A model generated the notes under the pieces. It had not been told where the DNA came from and searched no databases. It worked only from the letters and a program-made list of their open reading frames with translations. A stretch of DNA of 64,000 bases, from the NCBI RefSeq assembly GCF_003865035.1, contig NZ_BHVZ01000014.1:248001-312000 (forward strand). Direction: 5' to 3'. Positions 15,264 to 21,849 of the stretch are shown in pieces; position 1 is the first letter of the stretch, and every line of letters begins with the position of its first letter. Position numbers and translations under genes: made by a program. The DNA is from Anaerotignum faecicola (GTDB taxonomy: Bacteria; Bacillota; Clostridia; Lachnospirales; Anaerotignaceae).

Positions 15264-15398
15264 TATGGTAGCGGTTGAGGCGTTTGTTTATGAGGAACGA
15301 ACGTCTGACCGATAGGTTGGGTGAGGTGACGAATGAACGCCGAAATATAGCGGTTTCCGAAGCGAAGCAAGGAAAACCTGCCATGGTAGCGGTTGAGG
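15264..15398 (+). repeat. Dispersed structured element, copy D
   Basis: It lies between terL and the recombinase gene. Long-range arms are GGCGTTT and GAACGCC, the small hairpin is ACC-GATA-GGT, and the 3' hairpin is TTTCC/GGAAA. The sequence ATGGTAGCGGTTGAGG occurs at both ends (15,265 and 15,383) as a 16-bp direct repeat. This is a possible trace of the mechanism of spread. Confidence 0.85.
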
Positions 15399-15416
15399 TG
15401 AAAAGGGGGTGATGGA

Positions 15417-15971
15417 TTGAAATATGTGATGCCCATTGAGGACAGGAAGATGGTGGGCGTGATTGGGGACTATCTCAGGGAGCGGAACGAGAGAGACTAT
15501 GTGCTTTTTATGACGGGGGTCTACCTTGGGCGCAGAATCAGCGACATTTTGCAATACAGGGTACGAGATCTGAGAGGAAAAGACCGCATTGCCATTGCGG
15601 AGCAGAAAACAGGGGAGACAATCCTATTACCCATCAACCCACACTTGCAAAAAATATACAGGGATTTTTTCAAGGGAAAGAAGGACTATGAATTTGCGTT
15701 CCGCAACAGCAGGAGCAAGCAGAATACGCCGATTTCCAGAATACGGGTATGGCAGATTCTGAACGAGGCGGCGGATGCGGTGGGCTACAAGGAAAGCCTG
15801 AGCTGCCACACGCTTAGAAAGACATTCGCCTACTGGCTATACATGGACACAGGCGGAGACATTGTGATGGTGCAGGAGGTGCTGGGACACAGCGACCCGA
15901 GCATTACGAGAAGATACATCGGGATTGACCAGCAGAAGAAGGAAAAGGCAATCAACGGATTACATTTTTAA
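15417..15971 (+). CDS. Tyrosine recombinase, catalytic domain only
   Basis: The 184-residue protein carries all catalytic residues of the phage integrase family: Arg in GVYLGRRISDIL, His-x-x-Arg in CHTLRKTFAYW, His in EVLGHSDPS, and Tyr in ITRRYIGID. A Lys is plausibly in AEQKTGE. The N-terminal core-binding and arm-binding domains are absent. The TTG start follows AGGGGGTGAT. Lying between terL and portal, it is unlikely to be the main integrase. Dimer resolution, or an exchange linked to packaging, is possible. Confidence 0.85.
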   Translation: MKYVMPIEDRKMVGVIGDYLRERNERDYVLFMTGVYLGRRISDILQYRVRDLRGKDRIAIAEQKTGETILLPINPHLQKIYRDFFKGKKDYEFAFRNSRSKQNTPISRIRVWQILNEAADAVGYKESLSCHTLRKTFAYWLYMDTGGDIVMVQEVLGHSDPSITRRYIGIDQQKKEKAINGLHF

Positions 15972-15999
15972 TTTTTGAATTTGGAAAGGAGGGGACAGC

Positions 16000-18024
16000 T
16001 TGGACGGGAAGAAGAAAGCGCAGGGAAAACTGCCGCTGTGGCAGGAGAGACTACGCAGAAACAGCGCAGCGATGCGAGAGGAATTTGCGCAGATGGACAA
16101 GAGAACCGCCCTTTACAACGGGACGCGAGAGATTGACAAGGTGCCAAACGCGAAAAGCCAAGGCACAGCACAGGCAAGCGGCGTGCGAAACATTGTGGCG
16201 GAGCTGATGGAGGCACAGGTTGACAGCAGCTTTCCCATGCCGAAGGTGACGGCAAGAAGGCAGGAGCATGAGGAGCTGGCGAAAACGCTGGAGGACTTCC
16301 TGCGGAACGAAACAGACCGCCTGCCATTTGAAATGCTGAACGACATGGACGAGAGAATCACACCCATACAGGGGGGAGACATTTTCCTTGTGGAATGGGA
16401 CAGCAACAGACACACCCACGAGACGAGAGGGGAGCTTTGCGTGAGCCTGCTGCACCCGAGGCAAGTGATTTTTCAGGACGGGGTAAACGAAATCAACGAC
16501 ATGGACTTTATCATTGTGCAGATGGGAATGTCAAAGAAGCATGTAAAGGAAAAATACGGCGTAAACGTGGATGACGAGACGGAGAGCGACCCCCAGAGCA
16601 GAGGCGGCAGAAGCACGGCTGAGGACGTTGTGACCGTCAATTTCGGGTATTTTAGAAACGAAAAGGGCGGCATCGGGCGATACACATGGGTGAATGACAT
16701 GGAGCTGGAGGACTTGGAGGACTACCAAGCAAGGAAGATGAAACGCTGCACGAAATGCGGGGCGGACATGACAGGCTTGGACAGCTGTCAGCACTGCGGC
16801 AGCACGCAGGCGGAGGAATACGACAGCGACGAGATGGAGCTTTTCGAGGACATTGAGACAAGGAACGGCGTGATTCCCATGATGACTGAGGCAGAGACTT
16901 TTCCTCCGGAACTTCAAGAAGCAGCGAAGCTGGTTTTCGGAGAAAACTTCCGAGGCGTGAGCGAGAACGGCTTGATGATGGACGAATTCGGGAACGCTTA
17001 CGAGGCTGAGCCGATGACGGTTGAGGTGCCGACAAGGATTCCGAGATATAAGCCGGACATTTACCCTATTGTGATACGCAAGAACGTGAGCAGCTGGGGG
17101 AAGGCACTGGGCGACAGCGACATTGACAAAATCATGGACCAGCAGAACATGATTAAGAAATGCGACAGCCGGATTCAGGAGAAGCTGGACAAGGGCGGCA
17201 GTATTTTCACCAGAAGCGAAAAGACGGAGGTTTCCAAGACGGACGAACAGCTGAGAGAGGTTATTTTTCAGGGGGCGGACGAGGCGAACCTTTTCGGGAT
17301 ACATAATTTACAGGTGGACACGAGCCAAGACCAAGCCATTGCAGAAGCGAACTACGAGCAGGCGCGGCGCACATTGGGAATCACAGACAGCTTTCAGGGC
17401 AGACCCGACCGCACGGCAACCAGCGGCACGGCAAAGCAGATTGCGGTGGCGCAGAGTGCAGGGAGACTGGAAAGCAAGCGCATTATGAAAAACGCAATGT
17501 ATGCGGATTTATATGCTGTGATGTTTCGTTTTCTTTTGGCTTACAGCGACGAGCCGAGGAGCGTGCGGCACAACAACATTGACGGCAGCACAACCTACAG
17601 CGAATTCAACAAATACGACTATCTGGCGCAGGATGCGGCCGGGGAATGGTACTGGCTGGACGATTTCCTATTCAGCGTGGACAACACCTCAAGCCTTGCA
17701 GGGAACAGAGAATCTATGTGGCAGGAGATCCGCATGAATTTGCAGACGGGGGCATTCGGCGACCCGGCAGACCCTGAGACGCTGATTCTATTCTGGGAAA
17801 TGATGGCAGGGCAGCACTACCCCGGCGCGGCAGAGATTCGGGAGAGACTGGAGAAAAAGAGACAGGAGCAGCTGGCGCAGATGCAGATGCAGCAGATGCT
17901 TCCGCCGGAGACACAGGCACAGATGCCGCAGGGGGCAGAGCCTATGGGCGTGCCGGACATGGCGGTGGAGGATGCCGGAGGTAGCACGATGGAAATGATG
18001 GGAGGTTTGACAGGTGGAATGTAA
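16000..18024 (+). CDS. Portal protein (podovirus-type) with an inserted zinc ribbon
   Basis: The protein is 674 residues from TTG 16000 after AAAGGAGGGG. The N-terminal part, the central DSDIDKIMDQQNMIKK and later AYSDEPRSVRHNNIDG fit portal proteins that form the DNA gate at the capsid vertex. The C-terminus is Gln/Met-rich. Residues 249-266 contain CTKC and CQHC, a four-cysteine zinc ribbon not expected in a minimal portal. Its stop overlaps the next gene, itself a zinc-ribbon protein. Confidence 0.85.
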   Translation: MDGKKKAQGKLPLWQERLRRNSAAMREEFAQMDKRTALYNGTREIDKVPNAKSQGTAQASGVRNIVAELMEAQVDSSFPMPKVTARRQEHEELAKTLEDFLRNETDRLPFEMLNDMDERITPIQGGDIFLVEWDSNRHTHETRGELCVSLLHPRQVIFQDGVNEINDMDFIIVQMGMSKKHVKEKYGVNVDDETESDPQSRGGRSTAEDVVTVNFGYFRNEKGGIGRYTWVNDMELEDLEDYQARKMKRCTKCGADMTGLDSCQHCGSTQAEEYDSDEMELFEDIETRNGVIPMMTEAETFPPELQEAAKLVFGENFRGVSENGLMMDEFGNAYEAEPMTVEVPTRIPRYKPDIYPIVIRKNVSSWGKALGDSDIDKIMDQQNMIKKCDSRIQEKLDKGGSIFTRSEKTEVSKTDEQLREVIFQGADEANLFGIHNLQVDTSQDQAIAEANYEQARRTLGITDSFQGRPDRTATSGTAKQIAVAQSAGRLESKRIMKNAMYADLYAVMFRFLLAYSDEPRSVRHNNIDGSTTYSEFNKYDYLAQDAAGEWYWLDDFLFSVDNTSSLAGNRESMWQEIRMNLQTGAFGDPADPETLILFWEMMAGQHYPGAAEIRERLEKKRQEQLAQMQMQQMLPPETQAQMPQGAEPMGVPDMAVEDAGGSTMEMMGGLTGGM

Positions 18025-18199
18025 AGAATGTGGCGTAGAGCTGATGATCAGCGACAGGGGGAAGCTGCTGTTTGAAAATGACGACAGGGCAGACATGCCG
18101 ACAAGGGCTTACTATATCTTCAAATTCAAATGCAGAAACCCTGCATGCGTGAACTATGACAAGGAGGTTCACGAGGAAAAGGTTTATATTGACGATTGA
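18014..18199 (+). CDS. Small zinc-ribbon phage protein
   Basis: The protein is 61 residues from GTG 18014, which overlaps the portal stop and follows GGAGGT. It begins MECKECGVEL and later has CRNPACVN, giving two Cys pairs for one zinc. The C-terminus is Glu/Lys-rich and ends YIDD. The role is unknown. Proximity to a portal with its own zinc ribbon hints at a related head function. Confidence 0.7.
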   Translation: MECKECGVELMISDRGKLLFENDDRADMPTRAYYIFKFKCRNPACVNYDKEVHEEKVYIDD

Positions 18200-18326
18200 T
18201 GAAAGGCTGGCAGCGAAAGCGACCGGCTTTTTATATTACCGCCATGCGCAGCGTAGGGAAACCAAAATGCGTAGAAATGGAGCGAGTGGATGAAAAAGCG
18301 AGGAATGACGGAAGGGGGTGAACGAT

Positions 18327-18458
18327 ATGAGAAAGCATGGAAACGGGCTGGAAGTTGGTAGAGCCGGCACGATGGAAGTGAAGGCAACAAAGGGGGCTGA
18401 AAGCACAAAGGCACCCAAGAAGCAGACAGGCGGCGACCTGAGAGGTAATAAGCGCTAA
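18327..18458 (+). CDS. Very small basic phage protein
   Basis: The 43-residue, Gly/Lys/Thr-rich protein starts at ATG 18327 behind a strong AGGGGGTGAACGAT site and ends GGDLRGNKR. It has no hydrophobic segment. The ribosome site and position between two real genes support it. Such short basic proteins occur in the head region of many phages. Function is unknown. Confidence 0.55.
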   Translation: MRKHGNGLEVGRAGTMEVKATKGAESTKAPKKQTGGDLRGNKR

Positions 18459-18463
18459 GCGCT

Positions 18464-18487
18464 AACTTGAAATCAGGATTTCAAGTT
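18464..18487 (+). repeat. Perfect hairpin, first of a covarying pair
   Basis: AACTTGAAATC and GATTTCAAGTT form an 11-bp stem around loop AG, followed by GGGAGACAGAGGAAGGA. The hairpin at 21,137-21,160 has the same length and loop and a similar tail but a different stem sequence. There is no T tract, so neither is a classical terminator. A further stem GGCGGAA/TTCCGCC follows at 18,548-18,566. Confidence 0.75.
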
Positions 18488-18626
18488 GGGAGACAGAGGA
18501 AGGAACAGAGCAGTTCCGGCGCAAGCTTGAAACTGCCTGTTCTCCTCGGCGGAAATAAATTCCGCCTGCGGAATGGATGCGGGGACACCCCTGCACCCCG
18601 TAGACGGCGAAAAGGAGGAAAGCAGA

Positions 18627-19538
18627 ATGGCAGGATATGACGAAGATTTCTGGGGCGAGGACTTCTTGGAAGGCGAAGAAGGCGCGACAGAGGGAGAGGA
18701 AGGCACGGAAGGCATAGTAGCGGACGTTGGCCTCGACCATGAGGAGCGAACGTCTGACCGAAGGTTGGGTGAGGCGACGAATGAGGGCAACGTGTTAGCG
18801 GTTTCCGAAGCGGAGCAAGGAAAACTGACCGACAATGCAGGCGGCGAGGGCGGAGAGCCTGCGGACGATGACGAGGGGTTCAGCCCTGAGCTTTTGGCAC
18901 GCATTGAGGCGGAAACGCAAAAGCGTGTGGATGCGAGCATTGCAAGGCAGTTTGAGGGGATTTTGAACCCCTACACAAACAAGCCGATTTTGACAGAGGC
19001 AGACCTGACTGCTTACCGCAGTGCATTTGCGGCAGAGGAGCAGAGACAGCAGCTGGAGGAAATGGGCGTTTCCAAGGAGGTTTTGGACAGCTACATTCAG
19101 AACCACCCTGCCATGCAGCAGGCACAGCAGGTGATCCACCAGCAGGAGCAGCAGGCGGCGAACGACTTTATGGCGAAGGAATTTGAAGCGATGAAGAAGG
19201 AGTTTCCGGACTGCGGACTGGAAAGCCCCCAGCAGCTGAACGAGACAGAAGCAGGCAGACGCGCCCTGCAGATGTGGGCAAACGCACCCGGCATTACGCT
19301 TGCGGATGCCTACGCGGCAACGCACAGAAGGGAAATCAGCAAGAAGCAGAGCGCAGCGGCAAAGCAGGCTGCCATGAATGAAATGAACAGCAAGGGACAC
19401 CTGCGCCAGACGAAGGGAAGCAACGCAAAGGGAGATGTGCCGGCAGAGATTGCGGCGGAGTACGAAAAATATTTCCCCAATGCAACGCATGAGGAAATTG
19501 CGGAAATGTATTGGAAAAATCAAAAAGCAACGGAATGA
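18627..19538 (+). CDS. Scaffold-like protein with an in-frame repeat insertion
   Basis: The 303-residue protein starts at ATG 18627 after AAGGAGGAAAGC. It has an acidic N-terminus, a long helical Gln/Ala/Glu-rich core (MQQAQQVIHQQEQQAAND) and a C-terminus with YFPNATHEEIAEMYWKNQ. This is typical of capsid scaffolds, which lie just before decoration and capsid genes. Residues about 30-68 are encoded by dispersed element copy E, which keeps the frame open. That segment should have no homologues in related scaffolds. Confidence 0.75.
   Translation: MAGYDEDFWGEDFLEGEEGATEGEEGTEGIVADVGLDHEERTSDRRLGEATNEGNVLAVSEAEQGKLTDNAGGEGGEPADDDEGFSPELLARIEAETQKRVDASIARQFEGILNPYTNKPILTEADLTAYRSAFAAEEQRQQLEEMGVSKEVLDSYIQNHPAMQQAQQVIHQQEQQAANDFMAKEFEAMKKEFPDCGLESPQQLNETEAGRRALQMWANAPGITLADAYAATHRREISKKQSAAAKQAAMNEMNSKGHLRQTKGSNAKGDVPAEIAAEYEKYFPNATHEEIAEMYWKNQKATE
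18715..18830 (+). repeat. Dispersed structured element, copy E, inside a gene
   Basis: It begins ATAGTAGCGG. Long-range arms ACGTTGGCCTC and GAGGGCAACGT pair at 10 of 11 positions. The small hairpin is ACC-GAA-GGT and the 3' hairpin TTTCC/GGAAA. It is translated as part of the scaffold protein (GIVADVGLDHEERTSDRR and onward) without a stop. Confidence 0.85.
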
Positions 19539-19554
19539 AAAGGAGTGAGAGAAC

Positions 19555-19917
19555 ATGTTTAAAGTAAAAGACAGACAGAACAGCTGTGTAGAGCCTTTTG
19601 AGTTTTTGCCTGCGAAAAGCGGCGAGGTCTACGCCCTGGGCGAGGCACTGACCTATACGGACAAGGTGACAAAATGCGCGGCAACGGCGAAGCCTACACA
19701 CATTTGCATGGGCCCCGGGGACGGAAACGTGGTTCCGGTGATGCCTGTGCTTGCGACCACAAGATTTGAAGTGCCCTATGACGCAAAGCCTACGGCAGGG
19801 ACAGCGGTGACGCTGGGGACGGCAGGGCTGAGCGTGACAGCGACCACGACAAGCGGCGTATTTACTATCACAGATGTGGACGAAGCAAACGGAACAGCTT
19901 GCGGCTATTTCAGGTAA
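19555..19917 (+). CDS. Head decoration-like protein
   Basis: The 120-residue protein is nearly all beta strand, rich in Thr, Val, Gly and Ala, with AGTAVTLGTAGLSVTATTTS near the C-terminus. The first part (PFEFLPAKSGEVYALGEALT) resembles the small DUF2190-type capsid decoration proteins found between scaffold and major capsid genes. It probably coats the capsid surface. The stop codon TAA coincides with the left end of element copy F. Confidence 0.7.
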   Translation: MFKVKDRQNSCVEPFEFLPAKSGEVYALGEALTYTDKVTKCAATAKPTHICMGPGDGNVVPVMPVLATTRFEVPYDAKPTAGTAVTLGTAGLSVTATTTSGVFTITDVDEANGTACGYFR

Positions 19918-20049
19918 CGGTTGAGCCGTCCGGTTATGACGAGCGAACGTCTGACCGACAGGTTGGGTGAGGCGAGGAATGGACGGCGAAATATAGTGGT
20001 TTCCGAAGTGCAACGAGGAAAACCTACCGACAGTAAGCGGCTGAGCCGC
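19914..20049 (+). repeat. Dispersed structured element, copy F
   Basis: It starts GTAACGGTTGAG, so the usual TAGCGG has become TAACGG and supplies the upstream stop codon. Long-range arms GCCGTCC and GGACGGC pair perfectly; copy A has one G-T pair here. The small hairpin is ACC-GACA-GGT. It ends in the hairpin GCGGCT-G-AGCCGC (20,037-20,049). Confidence 0.85.
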
Positions 20050-20068
20050 TAAATTAAACATAACGGAT

Positions 20069-20093
20069 GCAGTCAGAGGATGACTGCTTTTTT
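20069..20093 (+). terminator. Intrinsic terminator before the major capsid gene
   Basis: GCAGTCA and TGACTGC form a stem with loop GAGGA, followed by six T residues. It would separate the decoration gene from the capsid gene or attenuate read-through. No clear new promoter is seen between it and the capsid start 26 bases later, so it is probably leaky or subject to antitermination. Confidence 0.8.
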
Positions 20094-20118
20094 ATTGCAA
20101 AAAAAAGGAGTGAACTAC

Positions 20119-21138
20119 ATGAGCGGAATTATTTTTTCTCAGGCGAGCGGCCTGAACGACAGCGTTTTCGGCAAGAGTCAGGAGCCTATTAAAAGCATGA
20201 TTACGGCCGGCGTAGAAAGTTTTGAGGAAACCAGCTTGCTGAGCAAGATTTTCTACATGGACAAGACAAAGAACTTTGCGGAGAAATATGCAACCATGAC
20301 CTCTCTTGGCAACTTTCAGGATGTGGGCGAGAACGGCGCGACACCACAGGACAGCTTTCAGGAGGGCTTCTGCAAGGTGATTGAACCCAGCACATGGAAG
20401 CTGGGCTTTTCCATCACTGCGGAAATGATGGAGGACAACAAAATCGGCGATATCAGCAATGCGGCGAAGCGTTTTACCACAAGCTACGGCAGAACGAGAG
20501 AGCAGTTCGGCGCAGCACTGCTTTCCAACGGACACAATGCAAAAATGAAATGGGGCAAAAAGGAATACAGCATTACCTGTGCGGACGGCAAGCCCTTCTT
20601 CTTCAAGGAGCACCCCAGCAAGGTGGACGGCGTTTCGCTGAAGCAGAGCAACCTGTTCAAAGGGGCATTCAGCGTGCTGACACTGGACGCGGTGCAGGAG
20701 GCAATGCAGGACTTCAAGGATGACAAGGGGAACCTTTTGAACGTGAAGCCCGACACCATCATTATTCCCAACAGCGGCCCCTTGAAAAGAGCGGTTCTGG
20801 CGGCGGTCGGCAGTGAGCTTGACCCCAGAAACAACAACAACGCTTGGAACTTCCAGTGCGGCTTGTGGAACGTGCTGGTGTGGGCGGAACTGCCTAAGAC
20901 CATCGGCGGCGAGCCTTACTTCATTCTGATGGACAGCGACTACATGCAGCAGTACGAATGCATGCCTTGGCTGGACAGAATCAAGCTGAAGGTGGACAGC
21001 TACATTGACCACAACACAGATGCCAATGTATTCAAGGGCAGAAGCAGATTTGCGGCAGGCTTCAACAACTGGAGAGGTGCGGCACTCTGTGGCGAAGGTT
21101 TAACCGGAGGCACAGACCTGACGGCACTGAACGCCTAA
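20119..21138 (+). CDS. Major capsid protein
   Basis: The 339-residue protein starts at ATG 20119 after AAAGGAGTG. It sits at the standard place after scaffold and decoration genes and has the mixed alpha/beta composition of HK97-fold capsid proteins. An N-terminal arm is followed by ATMTSLGNFQDVGENGATPQ, then FSITAEMMEDN, then KPDTIIIPNSGPLKRAVLAA and a C-terminal beta-rich region with GRSRFAAGFNNWRG. No protease gene is seen, so the scaffold may be removed without cleavage. Confidence 0.85.
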   Translation: MSGIIFSQASGLNDSVFGKSQEPIKSMITAGVESFEETSLLSKIFYMDKTKNFAEKYATMTSLGNFQDVGENGATPQDSFQEGFCKVIEPSTWKLGFSITAEMMEDNKIGDISNAAKRFTTSYGRTREQFGAALLSNGHNAKMKWGKKEYSITCADGKPFFFKEHPSKVDGVSLKQSNLFKGAFSVLTLDAVQEAMQDFKDDKGNLLNVKPDTIIIPNSGPLKRAVLAAVGSELDPRNNNNAWNFQCGLWNVLVWAELPKTIGGEPYFILMDSDYMQQYECMPWLDRIKLKVDSYIDHNTDANVFKGRSRFAAGFNNWRGAALCGEGLTGGTDLTALNA

Positions 21139-21160
21139 GTCAAAATCAGGATTTTGACTT
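21137..21160 (+). repeat. Perfect hairpin, second of a covarying pair
   Basis: AAGTCAAAATC and GATTTTGACTT form an 11-bp stem with loop AG. It overlaps the capsid stop codon and is followed by GTGGAACAGAGGAAGGAGG. The ribosome site of the next gene is in this tail. Compare 18,464-18,487. Confidence 0.75.
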
Positions 21161-21188
21161 GTGGAACAGAGGAAGGAGGCACGGGCGA

Positions 21189-21833
21189 ATGAGCATTACT
21201 TGGAAGGAATTACAGGAAACGTGCCTGCGGAAGATGGACAGCTTGGACGGGGTGGCTCTGACGAAGGACAGCAACAACGCGGCATACCTTTACGGTATGC
21301 CTGCCGCCGCCAATGAAGCCCTGATGCTTTTGGCAACGAACGGGAGATACTGGAAGAAGCTGCTGACAATCACACAGGGAGAGGGAGAGACCGCCACAGA
21401 GGGAGAGCCTTTGGGCGGTTTTCTTGCCTACGACCTGCGGCAGCTGGCGGAGGGCTTTTACTGCATTGACAAAATCAAGCGGGCAAGCGGCACAGAGTAC
21501 GGCACCTATTCAGGCTATTTGATGGAGGGTGACCATGTGCTGCTGCTGCCGGCAGAGGACGAAGGGACGTTCCGCATTTGGTACAACGCATACCCCACGC
21601 GGATTACGGCGGAAACGGCGGCAGACTTTCCCATTGACCTGCACGAGGAGGCGGCGCATTATGTGGCGCACTACATGGCAGGGCAGCTATACAAGCATGA
21701 CGACATCAGCATTGCACAGATTTACATGAACGAATTCTTTGAATGGATGGAGCGGCTTGCGGAAAGCGGACGAAAGGCAGACGGCAGGAACGCCGGCAGC
21801 GGCGGCTGGACGAGTGTAAAAAATTACTATTAG
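21189..21833 (+). CDS. Head-tail connector / adaptor protein
   Basis: The protein is 214 residues from ATG 21189. Its placement after the capsid gene and before the large tail protein, and its helical N-terminus followed by a beta-rich middle (GYLMEGDHVLLLPAEDEGTF), fit adaptor proteins of the P22 gp4 or T7 gp11 type. These dock below the portal and begin the short tail. The sequence HEEAAHYVAHYMAGQLYKHD near the C-terminus is typical of adaptor helices. Family identity is inferred. Confidence 0.65.
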   Translation: MSITWKELQETCLRKMDSLDGVALTKDSNNAAYLYGMPAAANEALMLLATNGRYWKKLLTITQGEGETATEGEPLGGFLAYDLRQLAEGFYCIDKIKRASGTEYGTYSGYLMEGDHVLLLPAEDEGTFRIWYNAYPTRITAETAADFPIDLHEEAAHYVAHYMAGQLYKHDDISIAQIYMNEFFEWMERLAESGRKADGRNAGSGGWTSVKNYY

Positions 21834-21849
21834 GGAGGGGGCATAGGAT

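Noticed and set aside
20092..21012. Minus-strand frame of 306 residues opposite the capsid gene
   Set aside because: It is a shadow created by codon bias of the capsid gene. The His/Val/Leu-rich translation matches no family.
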